This document shows positions 48,102-59,986 of a DNA stretch of 64,000 nt, in pieces. The notes beneath the pieces were generated by a model. That model worked only from the letters and a program-made list of their open reading frames with translations, was not told the origin of the DNA and searched no databases. How positions within the stretch are numbered: position 1 is the first letter of the stretch; the number at the start of each line of letters is the position of its first letter. The position numbers were made by a program, and so were the translations under genes. This DNA comes from Lineus longissimus (Eukaryota; Nemertea; Pilidiophora; Heteronemertea; Lineidae): assembly GCF_910592395.1 (NCBI RefSeq), contig NC_088325.1:10542109-10606108 (forward strand), given 5' to 3'.

Positions 48102-48817
48102 AATGTACACAAAATACAACTGCTTCATCGACATTTTATATGAGAACACGGTTGTATACATGTAGCACTCTACATCCGTGATGTGCTATACGTCTGTGAT
48201 GAAAATGACATTCAAGAAAAAAGGACTTTGCATAATCAACACTTTGAGATTGAATGATGATTGATATTTTCGAGGTGCCGGTTAACTTCTTTGCTCAACA
48301 TGAGGCTGTCATTGCTTAGGACAAGAAGCGTAATCTGGACCATCTGCTCATTCTCCTCGCGCATGACCGGAATTAGAATTATTCAAATACCTTGTTCCGC
48401 CCCTGCATGCATTGGTCTCCATAGCTGATGCCGTACCTCTTTTCATGGGAAAATTTGAGACGTGGTCGGAATTTAGTGCACTTAAACTTTCCACTTCACT
48501 GTACCTTGAGGCACTACAAAATATATTCACAGCATTTCTCGAATGATAAACCATGTTGTCTTGGGGATGTGTATTAGATTTCCGTGACAAAACTGATTTC
48601 AAAAGTCATCGTTTTTGGGATAATTGGTTTGAAATTTAACCTGTACATGTAGTATAATATGAGCAAATTGGAAATCAGCGACATGCCAAAGTAACTGAAC
48701 TAGTTCTGACTGGACAGACAAGGATGCAGGGATACGCTAAGATCAAGTTTAAACAATAGAGAATCCCTTGATTGAATACGTGTACATGTATGTAAGTCCG
48801 CGGCGTCATTGCGTGGG

Positions 48818-51434
48818 ATGCGGTTAAGCAGTATGGGGAACACCTACGAGTTATACAGTCTCCCGTCGCCGGTGTTTGGGTCGACTTGGCCCAAGAAATA
48901 CATAGACTGCATCGATTCCTCCGATCGAAACTGGGTGCTAGAAAATATGCAATACGCCGTGTCGATTTTTATGGCCTATATCAACATCATCGTCGTCGTC
49001 ATCGGTGTTTTTGGCAATACGATGTCGGTCGTAATCTTCACGAAAAACAAACACCGCGACATCATCTCGGCGCAGTATCTCAGGACACTCGCAATCTCCG
49101 ACACCGGACTTCTTTTTCTGATTGGCTTCCGCTTCTGGTTGGCCAAGGGTATCGCGTTCATTACCGCGAGTGACTACGAGATTGACCTTGCCAGTGAAAA
49201 TGACGTCGCCTGCAAGTTCATCCGATACGTCGAACAGGTTTTCGAGTTCATGTCCGCATGGATAATTGTTATTTTCTCGGCGGAGCGGTGTGTGGCTGTT
49301 TTGAATCCACTGAAGGCTGCAGCAGCACTCACTACTCGTAAGCGCTACAGAATCATCGCCGGCATTATCACAACAGCAATTGTTTCTAAGTCTTTTCAGT
49401 TATATTTCTTCCGAAAAATTCGTATCGATAACTACAGGGACTGTTGGTATGACTACAATCTACCAGAATTTACTAAACTTGCCCTTTTAGCTCATGACTT
49501 TCTGACGAACCAAGCATTTCCGTGTTGTTCTTTGATTTTAACAAACACGCTGATTTGCGTCGGCATCATGAGGTCAAAGGTTAAGATAGTTGCAGATGGC
49601 GTGCAACGGCGGCGCCACCAGCGTGACATGCGCTGTATTGGCAATCTCTTGGCAGTTTCGACTGTATTTTGTTTATTCGTGACGCCATCAGTGTGCACGT
49701 GGTTCTACTTTACATACCAGAGATACACATTACGAGACAAGACCACAATTGATTTTTTAAGCCTTTTAGCAGTTAAATTGTCAATGTTTGACCGCGACGC
49801 ATCAAAGAACGCGTGGTGTTGTGAATCTGAAATTTAGATTATGTTATTCCGGACAGTCGGGCAAGTAAATGGTGAAAAATAAAATGGTGATTGACCACGG
49901 AAATTTTTTTTTAATCGACAAATTAGACAGACTTTGATATTTCCACTCTTTTCAGCCAACTGGCAGAAAAAACTCAAAACACGCCCCCTATTACCCAATT
50001 AGCAAAATTCGAAATTAATTTTTTCATCAAATAATTTCTTTATATCTGTAGACTTGCCACAACAAATATTTTTTCAATACCTCTCCAAATATGTACTTGA
50101 GAGTAAAAAACATGCACTCGTCTAATAGATAGGCCTGGACCCTCCAACCTATGAATATTCATTAGTGGTCTTGTCTCAATGAAGGTACATTTCAGGGGTT
50201 AACATTTTGAGATTTTTTTCAAACTAATGTACATGACATCCCACAACTCTCCAACAAAGGAAAGTCATATCTGGACATTTTTGGAGAAATGAGAGACATT
50301 TCAAAGAGTGGTACAACTGTGCCAAAGCGACGAAAGAGGACAAAATCGACAAAAAGTCATGATTTTGCACCCAACAGCACCAAATTCAAAGACCTGCCCT
50401 GGCCAGAATAAGCAAGCTATGGAGCTGAAACTTTAGGATGTGATTTAGTAATATCTTTGCTGCTTAGGGCACAACTTTCAGAATCAAGGCCTAAGTAGTT
50501 TCAAAGAAATTACAAAATGAATGGCAACACAACAAGACTTGTAAAAATGAAACCGAACTTAGACCGGGGTTAGGTTGACTCTTATTTGGGTCAAATTAAG
50601 TTTTTTTCTCATTATTTTAGCTTGTTTTGACCTTAAATCATCAGCAATACAATATTCTAAATGAATTAGAGTGATTTGAGCACATTCAAATTTTTCACTA
50701 TATTGACCCAAAATGTAGTGTAAATAGAGACAAGACCACAATTGATTTTTTAAGCCTTTTAGCAGTTAAATTGTCAATGTTTGACCGCGACGCATCAAAG
50801 AACGCGTGGTGTTGTGAATCTGAAATTTAGATTATGTTATTCCGGACAGTCGGGCAAGTAAATGGTGAAAAATAAAATGGTGATTGACCACGGAAATTTT
50901 TTTTTAATCGACAAATTAGACAGACTTTGATATTTCCACTCTTTTCAGCCAACTGGCAGAAAAAACTCAAAACACGCCCCCTATTACCCAATTAGCAAAA
51001 TTCGAAATTAATTTTTTCATCAAATAATTTCTTTATATCTGTAGACTTGCCACAACAAATATTTTTTCAATACCTCTCCAAATATGTACTTGAGAGTAAA
51101 AAACATGCACTCGTCTAATAGATAGGCCTGGACCCTCCAACCTATGAATATTCATTAGTGGTCTTGTCTCTTACCAAAGTACAGTCCTGCAACGGCGGAG
51201 ACGTTAGCAATGCTCTTCAGCATTGCGACATTCACTTCTTCTTTTAATACGCTTAATTACTGCTTGAATTTCGTGATATATGGCCTCTCACTCAGATACT
51301 ACAGGTTGGCATTCGTCGCTTTGTTGTGTTGCAAAGGAACCCGATACATTTCCAGGTCGGGAACCGGCTCTCATTTCAAGGACGGTCTCTCTTATGACAA
51401 ATCGTCTACCAAATTATTCAAAGATGGTCTCTAA
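48818..51434 (+). pseudogene. Rhodopsin-type GPCR split between TM6 and TM7 by an insertion
   Basis: The first part (48818-49733) encodes six helices: TM1 with GNTMSVVIF (the GN of the family), TM2, TM3 ending in ERCVAVLNP (in place of DRY), TM4, TM5 and TM6 with TVFCLFVTPSVCTW. The alternative start ATG 48833 has better context. In the sequence as given, the frame runs into inserted DNA and stops at 49837. Sequence after the insertion (51175-51434) encodes TM7 with LNYCLNFVIYGLSLRYYR, the position of NPxxY, and a Ser/Lys-rich tail to TGA. The two parts join in the same frame when the insert (49734-51170) and one TTAC copy are left out, giving ~391 residues. The class resembles peptide-like orphan receptors, and the ligand is unknown. 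Unless the insert is spliced out, this allele lacks TM7. Confidence 0.85.
49734..51170. mobile_element. 1,437-bp insertion with 444-bp direct terminal repeats and TTAC target duplication
   Basis: The segments 49734-50177 and 50727-51170 read as identical over 444 bases. Each begins GAGACAAGACCAC and ends GTGGTCTTGTCTC, a 13-bp inverted repeat. The 549-bp middle (50178-50726) has no open frame and no relation to the GPCR. TTAC flanks the whole unit (49730-49733 and 51171-51174). Long direct repeats suggest an LTR or TRIM-like element. However, the ends are not TG...CA, I see no tRNA primer site after the first repeat and no polypurine tract before the second. A composite of two MITEs is an alternative. 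Confidence 0.88.
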
Positions 51435-52077
51435 AATGAGAGACCGTCGACGAAGTGATACGACACAATATGCAAGTCACACTGATGCAATCATAGCGAG
51501 CGCCGTCATTTATGGAAACAAATCAATAAAAAAATGACAAGAGTTCGAAAGCTGATTAATTGTCGCGAGTGAGTTTGATAGGCTAAGCTCATGTAGCTAT
51601 GGTGAAAAAACGCTTCCATTCCGAGGTCTGTTCTCATCGCTCTTGAGTATCCCTTGATTCGGCCTCCGTGATACGGAAAATACCACGCAGTGGACAGCTT
51701 TGAGTCGAATTTCAAATAATTTACTACTAAGTCTAATGCAGTTGAAAACAGCATATTATTTTGTTGTTTACATTGGTAAACAATGAAAATAAGTCATAAC
51801 TATACGACGGGCGGCTGAACAAGAACAGGTCTTGTAATTAAAACAGGTGGAAAAGTGGGTGGTCGAACATTTAAAGACAAAATACAGGTAATTACTCCCC
51901 TCTGGAATCGCGTATCTACAGCTACGCCATTTCATTGACTTATCAACATCACTCCTCTGTTTGCTTGACCTAATTGGTAGGTGGACAGTTTAAGTATATT
52001 TTTGATAAGATAATAACTTCTGTGAAATATCGAATCGTTTCCATGTGCCGTCTCTTTTGCCCGTATCGCCGAAAGTC
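51435..52077. other. Between the GPCR and the four-Ig gene
   Basis: This probably holds the GPCR 3' UTR (AATAAA near 51525) and the promoter of the four-Ig gene. No further gene is seen. Confidence 0.4.
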
Positions 52078-55000
52078 ATGTATTCTCCGATGATTCTTTC
52101 GATATTTTTGGTAGCTGTCCTGATATTTGGATCGGGTTGGTATTACCTTTTCAACAGGTGTCTTGCAAACTCACTACAGGTCATTGTGTTATCTTTTTTC
52201 CACCGGCAACTGGAGTTTTATTGTTCCCGTATTTACAAGAGCACTTTCAATTATCTTCAGACCATGATTGACGTGGCTTAATCCTATCCGGGGCCTGCTC
52301 ACGAGGCCAGTCATAACTTCCCCACGGGTTCGGTTTTCTCTTACATCGCATGACAACTGTGCTCACTTAATGACCATAAACAGAATGGCAGAAGATTGGT
52401 GCTCATAAGAGGATCCTGTACAAAAAAGAAAGAAAAAATTCTAAAATATTCTGCAGCGATGCTCTTTGGAACTAGGCACTTCGCCTGGTAAAGTCTGCAA
52501 TTCGCCTGGCAATACTTTTAAGGGGAGGGTGCGAGTAACGAGACGGTGGGGACGTCTAATGTCTTCAAAAAGTACAGTTTAAAAGAAACATTTGTGTTTG
52601 AATTTGAGAACACATCTAAGCCATTTAATTGAAATGTTTCATTTCATGTATTGTTCTTCTTTTATTATTGCCTAGAATAAAGGCTTTGCTTTTGAAGAAA
52701 CTGAAGCATTGCATTTTCAGCAAATGGGGCGTCGTTTGACGGCGAAATCGGCACTCATACCAAGTCTGTTGGCGACGACGTCCAGCTTGACTGCACGGTT
52801 AAAGATTACAATGAAGACCTCACCGTATGTAGAAGAGTAAACAAAAAAAAGTAAACATGGTGTCCCAAAATAGTAATGTCAAATAGTTCTTGTAATTTTA
52901 TAAACAACGCAAGTTGGTCTGCTTGTCTGCTTGAAAATAATGTAAATGTAATGTAATGTAATATCGAGTTTCCGCATCGCTTACGATAACGATTACGATT
53001 ACGATTTGTGTTTGACGTCATCGATTTTTGGTGCTACGCCATCCCCGGCGAAATCGTCGATGGTACTTTCGTCTCGTTCTTACGAGGATTCCGGCTGATC
53101 TTCGTAAGTCAAAAAACGATTACATGGATAAGCGAAAAGCCTATTTTCCACGCTACATATCAAATTCAAGGTGAAATAGTCATTGAAGAATACTTTAGAA
53201 CATATCTGTCAAACATAGGAACTGCATTTAATGAGATCAACGGCGATTTTGATCATGTTTTAGCGCCGAGAAAAGTGCACCCAGAGCATAAGAGCAGAGT
53301 ATATGGCCTACACTACAGTACACCAAGTCGTTGGTGTGAATGCGGAAACAAAATTTCTGGTTCATGCCCGTTTTGAGAGTATTACGATTACGACTTTGAA
53401 ATCGTAATCGTAATCGTAATCGTAAGCGATGCGGAAACTCCCAATGTCGTATATAGCGCATGTTCCAAGAAAGGTCCTGCTCACAAGTGCTTTTTCAAAA
53501 TACACTCTTGGCGACTGGTCGACGAGTGGATAAGAGCAAATTTTGATAAAAAAGTTCTGTATTCATCCCCCCTCCGCAAATCTTTGCCAATGACTCTTTC
53601 TAGAGTGCTTTAGTTATACATGTCCTTGACCTTAGGATTTTCGTTGTCATGGTTGCAGTTCGTCTGGTACAGGCAGGGAGTTTACGAATCGGAAATGATC
53701 GCCTTGGGAGACATGAAAGTGGTACCGGGAAAGAATATGAAAGTCGAAATAACAAAAGACGAAGCAGCGAACAGAGCGACCTCTACCATCAAAATAACGG
53801 AAATGACGTTTTCCGATTTTGGAAAGTATGATTGCGCCATTCAGGGTGCCGGTGTGAACGGGCAGAAAATCAGCGGAGAGATAACGCGAGCGCAAAGTGA
53901 AGGTTGGTTAATGGTCTTGGAAGTTTATCATTAGGGACTCGGGGGAGGGGGGGGGGGGGGTCGCAAACCTTACGAAGAGCTTCAATCACTCGACGTGGAT
54001 TTGCTGGTTATGTTCTGTTATGATAAGAGCCATCTGGCGACAAGACGAGAAAGTCATCCTGCCAGGACGAACTCGCGGTAAAGTGACACCTTTATGCATT
54101 ATTCATTTATGATAGCATGCAATCACTCAGTATTTCTCCTTCAGTGCCTGATCCAGTGATCCAAGTCAGTAAAGAACCAAACTCGCCTAAACAAGGGCAG
54201 TCTGTCAAGCTAATCTGCCACGTGACCAGCTACGCGGGAAACAGCGTGAGTTCAAGATAGAATCCGGGGCAATTTCGGGGCAATGTTTTGTTGAGGTGCA
54301 ATATGAAATACACGTGCCTTTTGACCAGGAAGGCTAAATGGTCCTGTCTCAAGAATCAAAATAAAAGCTGCACTCAGTATTTGGAATTCTCATGTTTAAA
54401 GTCATATTATCCGGTTAACGTCAACTTTTTTGTTGAAACTTAATAATTACATTTATATGATGTCACGTGTAGGCTATCACCTAATTCATCACGATTTTTG
54501 GATCTAGCCCTCGCCCTGAAAGAAAGTGACCTTCTTTCCAGATGCTGTGGTTTAAACTGCCAGAGAAATCCCATCTCTCAGCCGATATGATCTCCGCCGG
54601 TCCTATGGTGCTTCTTGACCAGACGAAATATACCGCCTCCCTCAGCCAAAATGGCGAAACCGTCATGTATACCTTAGTAATCAATACCCTCAGTTCAAGC
54701 GACTCTGGCGTTTATAAGTGCCAGGCGCAGGTTCTTGGGCAGGACTGGGACAAGAACCCATCCGGAACTGTAAAACTATCCGTGGGGTCCAGTAAGTACT
54801 ACAGTCATGTCCAAAGGTAAAATACCACCAAAAATCATATAGATATAAAATTTTGTAGTTTTGATATATTTGTTGATATTTTGCGTCACTGCATTAAGAT
54901 ATTTAGGAGGAAACCGGACATTAACGTTTTTATCTTTACCTTATGTTCTCCTCAGCCATTCGAACCTTTGTTTACCTCTCTATATATAAATATATATATA

Positions 55001-56885
55001 CTCCTCTATTTCTAGCGTCACCAATTACGACCAGCAAGCCTATCATTACTACCACCGCGAAACCAACCTTATCACCGCAGATTCCAGCCACAATCACCAA
55101 TACTATTGGCGTGATCTCGGCGGTACATGGCAACAATGTCAACCTCGCATGTGTGATCAAGAATCGCAGAGGTCACGAGGTATGTAATAATAGGGAGTTT
55201 TCGCGAAGTCCCTAAAACGCCAACACGAACGCCTATCCCATTGTTCGAACTCCAATCAAAAATGTAAAACTATAGGATAGGCGATGGCATTGGTTTCGGG
55301 GGAGGGATGTTTGCGAAAACTCCTTAAAATAGCCTAAATTGGGTGATGATGTATAATGCTACATGGCTACTAATGCGCAAACATTTTTAACATGAGACGA
55401 GGGAAAACTTAGGGGTGGGATTTTATAGTTGACCCGAAACATAGTGTGCCTACTGGACACCATGCTCACAACCATGCTGGTAGCTAATAAAGATTTTGCT
55501 AGTGTTGCGAGGCGGTTTTTGACATGGCCTGCGAATCTCAGGTTGGTGGACGGTTACATTCCGTTCTAGAGAAATGTTCTGATCGTGGTTTGGGGAGGAC
55601 ACTGTACTCCTGGAAGCCGCTCCGGTTTGCAGTGAACAAATGGGCAAATGAACATGTCTCATGCTCTACGCCTACTAATACCGAGTACACTTTTGTATGT
55701 GATTTCTGAACATCGGTTTTGCATGAATGTAAAAACATGTATATCATTACCGCACACGACATCGCCATTCTCATCCCGTTGGCGCCATGTTTCTTTGTAG
55801 GTCACGTGGTCCAAGATGCTCGGCAAATACGCTCACCTGATCACCAAGGGGTTAAAGATCGAGCACCAGAAACGCCACCATTATGGCGTGGCTTTTACTG
55901 GTGACACCTATCGGCTGACAGTCAAGTCAGTAACCGCTGAGGATGGCGGGAAATACCGTTGTTCCGTGATTGGAAACAGTGACGGGAGTATACCAATGAT
56001 GGAGGGATACCTTCTGATAGAGCCCAAAGTGTCTGGTATGTAAATGATCCGCTCACATACACGAGCTAGTTTCCCAGATTGAGATCAATCTGGGTTTTCA
56101 AGCAGCTGCAACAAAACGCTTTTATTCTCCGAGGTATAGAAAGTCATGAGTCTCTATAGAACCGCATCTTAACTCGTCAACATAACTAGGTTCGACCCAT
56201 TATTCTTGAGAGAGGCGGTGGGCGCCACAACCTCTCGATCATGAAACCGAGGCTCTTCGTTTCTGCTTCCGCTACCAAACGATATACACAGGATACCAAC
56301 AGCGGAGTGTACTTTTGTAGCGCGAAATCTGAATACCTTTATTCAATGTTTACAGGCACTGGCATTAGCATCCAGAACGCCCTTGGGACCCAGGATGTCG
56401 CGGCTGGGAGTACCGCTGTGTTTTCTTGCGAAGTGAAGAACCTCAGCTCTAAAGGTGGTCAGGTAAGTTTTCGGCGATCGTCATCCATCAAGCTTCACAC
56501 TGATTAACAAATGGATATGCTCATTTTTAAACTAGAACCATAGTACATCTGAGTCGCGTTAATTATAATATGCCTATTTCAATGGGCTAATGATGGATAG
56601 CCTTACCTACTTATCTCTGTGTCACTTCTTTTTCAGATATTTTGGCTCTTCGCTTCCGATAACGCTCACACGCCCAATGTCATCACGATGGGATCACTGG
56701 TTCTGACACCAAACAAGAAATACTCCGTGACGACTTCAACACAAAATGATGACGTCACCATTTCGAAGCTCAATATCGCAAACGTCAGCGTGGCCGAGGA
56801 AGGTATCTATAGATGTATGGTGCAAGATCCTAATTTGGAGTTCGACGATCACCCAAAGGCTGATGGATTACTCACCGTAGTCTAA
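52078..56885 (+). CDS. Secreted protein with four Ig domains
   Basis: Exons 52078-52135, 52721-52824, 53659-53902, 54145-54245, 54542-54791, 55016-55179, 55801-56035, 56356-56462 and 56637-56885 join in phase to 503 residues, ending in TAA. The N-terminus MYSPMILSIFLVAVLIFGS is a signal peptide. Each Ig domain shows the B-strand Cys, the C-strand Trp and the D/E-x-G-x-Y-x-C motif: VQLDC, FVWYRQ and FGKYDC; VKLIC, MLWFKL and DSGVYKC; VNLAC, VTWSKM and DGGKYRC; AVFSC, IFWLFA and EEGIYRC. A Thr/Pro-rich linker, probably O-glycosylated, precedes domain 3. There is no transmembrane or cytoplasmic part. It is clearly related to the Ig-PAN gene 15 kb upstream through exon design and the QVLGQDWDKNPS motif. 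A role in adhesion or immune recognition is an inference. Confidence 0.85.
52966..53440. mobile_element. Inverted-repeat MITE with CGATTA-rich ends in an Ig-gene intron
   Basis: The left end GAGTTTCCGCATCGCTTACG and right end CGTAAGCGATGCGGAAACTC are exact inverted repeats. They continue into CGATTA/TAATCG tandem units on both sides. The 475-bp unit lies wholly in the intron between exons 2 and 3. A 122-codon open frame inside (53008-53376) shows no domain and is probably chance. Confidence 0.8.
55194..55323. mobile_element. Possible small MITE
   Basis: GGAGTTTTCGCGAA and TTTGCGAAAACTCC form inverted ends ~130 bp apart, with ATAGGATAGGCG and CGCCTATCC also inverted inside. It lies in the intron after exon 6 of the four-Ig gene. 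Confidence 0.5.
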
Positions 56886-58643
56886 GAGAATCTGGCAGGA
56901 GCTTTATAAAAACACCTTTCCTATTTCCGAAATCTACTAGCAGGTCGAGAACAGACTCTATCTTTAAACTGAGAAGGTCCTTGAAACCACTGATTGATTG
57001 CTGTGGAGACTGGAGTAATGATGTGGTGTCCAAAAAGTGCTTTGAGCAGGGACACATGGAAAAACACTATATACGAACTCAACATTATTACATGTATTAT
57101 TATAAAGAGTGCTAATATTATCAAGAATTAATGAGAACTACATGTAGTCTTTATCAGTTCTTGATTTTAAACTTCAATGCATGACTTTGAAAAACCAGTT
57201 GAACTTTAATCTTTGAAAATTGTATCTGGTATAGCTATCGAGGAGTACCATGTCATTCACCTGAACACAGATCAATGCCTGATAACAGAAATAAGTTTTT
57301 GCGTCGGAGGGAATAATAGATTTCGCCGAAAACTTACAAACTTCTGATCATCGTTCTCACAAGAGCAACATCCTATCATCCTCGGATAAATAGATTTGAT
57401 ACAGAGAATGTATTCTATAAGTTTCTTTTCATTATTATTAGGGAGGTTGAGAACAGCGACTTATCGAGGATCCTTACGCGTATATGTATAAAAATTTGTA
57501 GAAAGAGGACGATTTTGTGTACATTTCTATCTGTATACGTATAGGAGATCCGCAATAGTTCCCCGATCTCAACTTCCCTATCGTAAAATATATTTTTTAG
57601 CATTTTAGAATATTTGGTGTACCTAATTGAGGTGATGACTACTTTAGAAAAACGCCCTATTGATATAGTAACATCGCCAAATAAGTCTGGTGGGTGTGAA
57701 TACAACATCATGAAAGAATGATTGAACACTAAAAATAAATCATATGTCTATGAAAAGAAGGTATACAGTTCAACACCTCATCCATTCGTGCACCAGAACA
57801 AGTATTACTGCCCTTTATGATCAGCCGATCATGCTCACCGATAATCGGGGTTTTAATGGTCGCCATTGTTTTCAAAGTGTCAAGGTCATTGCCATATGTG
57901 AATCCAGGCATGCGTATGTGTACATGAGTGACTTCATGAGTAAACCACCCGATCAGCCTGCTCCCAAAGAGTGTTTCTAAGCTTATTTATAATGGCGAAA
58001 CATATCTCTGATATATTTTTGAAAAAAGGACTGTGTCGGCGCTATATAACCGGTTGAGTGGCGCCTGTATAAAATCCTGCATGTATAACAATGAGTCAGA
58101 GTAAGGTGTTCGAAACGAAACCCATCCCCATGACCATCACAATAGTCACTTTTACAATAGGCTCAAGTGGAGGAATCGTTCCACGTTTAAAGCGTCGATG
58201 CCAGCTAAATTGGGTCAAATCGGAGAAATTTTGAATTTTTCCTTTTTTTGTGCAATTTGTTGATGGCAACTACTTATGTAGAATAGGAGGTGACTGGGCA
58301 GCCGATAGCTGGGTAATATTGCTTTTGATAATGCCAATGGCCCTTGAAGTGTTCTTGTTTATACAAACAGTGCCTTTGTAACAAATCAGGAAGTTTAATT
58401 GCTGGCACAACAACACCCTGCTGGTACAAACATATCGGCCTAGTGACGCATTATTCCTTGAAAGCCACCCGACCTAATCTTGGCAATCCACTGCACTGCA
58501 TGCATGCAATGCAGTTGGATTTGCCGGCCGGCAGGAGCACAGCACTCTCTCGAGTTCGCTCTCCCGAGGGCAAGAACCACGAAAGAACAACCATTTTCGA
58601 GCAGTTTCTTTGTGGCATATTTTTCAAATAGACTAGAAAAGAA
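56886..58643. other. Downstream flank of the four-Ig gene
   Basis: No gene is recognised. The segment 58235-58345 (CTTTTTTTGTGCA, GGGTAATATTGC, ATGCCAATG) resembles 35690-35770 (same words in the same order), so it is a copy of a dispersed repeat. Confidence 0.4.
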
Positions 58644-58703
58644 ATGGCGCCTGAATCGGCTAATGCACTTGACTCTACTGATGCTAAACTAAAATTGGAG
58701 TTG
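58644..58703 (+). CDS. Possible first coding exon of an unidentified gene
   Basis: An ATG in good context (GAAATGG) opens 20 codons, MAPESANALDSTDAKLKLEL, which end exactly at a strong donor GTAAGT (58704). The phase is 0, which fits the exon at 63789. I cannot recognise a family from so few residues. Confidence 0.35.
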
Positions 58704-58838
58704 GTAAGTTACATTTCATACATTTTAATTTGCATATGTATTTTCATCTCAAACCTTTCCTCTGAATCCACTCACACTTCATCGAAAGGGCATAAGCAAG
58801 GCCATCCTCGAATGCCAGGGTCATAATCACTTTTACAC

Positions 58839-58979
58839 CACCAGGCGAAGGAAGTCACTGCTAGCCAAAACAAACCTAAATATAGGCACAACGAACAAAA
58901 GAACATTTGGTGTGCAACCGTGTGGTCTTTTGTTTGCTGCTTGTTTGTTGTGGCCAGCAGTGGCTTCCTCCGCCTGGTG
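58839..58979. mobile_element. Foldback element with ~37-bp arms
   Basis: CACCAGGCGAAGGAAGTCAC with GCTAGCCAAAACAAAC is matched by the complement of GTTTGTTGTGGCCAGC with AGTGGCTTCCTCCGCCTGGTG. The unit is 141 bp and non-coding. Confidence 0.7.
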
Positions 58980-59986
58980 TGAGGGCCTCTATAGCTCTCT
59001 TGCGTAGGCCTACATAACATAAGCTCTGTAGATACCGAGTTTAACGCCCTGAAGCTCAGGATGCAGCAGTGCCTCCTTGAAGGCGCGTGCAATTGTTTCC
59101 TCGACCAATCTCAATGATTTTTAAAAAAAACTGTGTCCAGGGCAGAGACATGTATTCATCCACAAGGCGGAAATGTGGCACGTCCGTACTGAACTGTGAA
59201 GCTGTGGTGAATACATGACTGTGATGGGTGAAAGTGGATTTATGCTTCAATCTTTGGTGGATTCTTAATCTACAGAGCCAGGCCATAACGGGGATATACT
59301 TTTTGTTAATTAATTTAAGGAAATATTGTCTCACTGGCCAGTTTAGAACTTGTATTCTAATAGGCCCATATCAGTCCGCGAGTGACGATTTGATGGCAAT
59401 GCTGTACACAAATCAATTTATCTCAGGCAATCGGTATTGGAATGTTTTGAATTTTTACTATTATTTCGATAAAAGCCTCTTCAAAACACATATAAAATTT
59501 GGTGGGAATTAAAGCACCCTTGGTGTACTTTTTTTCACCAACCTATATTCATTAAAATGTACACAGAATGTACACGCTGGCTAATAGAGGTCTCTGGCCT
59601 CCATCAACTTATGTTCTAAGTTAGTTCTAGTAACCAGCACTAGACCATCTCAAAGTGCTTTTATAAGACGATATTCTATGCAAATGGCCATCAGATATCA
59701 TATCATAGGAAACCTACCGTGTTGAAAGTGATTATTATTAGAATTAGTGCTGTAAGTAGGATTGATAAATATTCAGAAACAAAACTAGTCTATCCTGGGA
59801 GCCTCCCCGAAATAACCATTCGGCTTCACATGAGAAATTTTCTTAGCTTTTTGCACAGAAATACCGAACCGAATCAATAAAACCAGAGTCTTTCAAATAA
59901 ATTTGTTTTGAAAGACTCTGATAAAACCACGGATGTGCTCTGCATACCAAACATGATAGAAATCCAATCAGTAGCTCGCACACCAG

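Larger units (their letters stand above)
44056..48817. other. Intergenic stretch upstream of the GPCR
   Basis: Apart from the two inverted-repeat elements listed (46152 and 47973) I see no recognisable genes. The stretch is AT-rich. A short inverted pair (GACTGTGAAATAAG near 45231 and CTAATTTCACAGTTG near 45334) suggests another small element. Confidence 0.4.

Noticed and set aside
49734-51170. Reading the GPCR insertion as a normal intron
   Set aside because: There is no GT-AG at the borders. The TTAC duplication and exact terminal repeats fit insertion better, although splicing within it cannot be excluded.
53008-53376. 122-codon open frame inside the intronic MITE
   Set aside because: It lies between the inverted ends, has no domain and interrupts nothing. 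Non-autonomous elements often carry chance frames.
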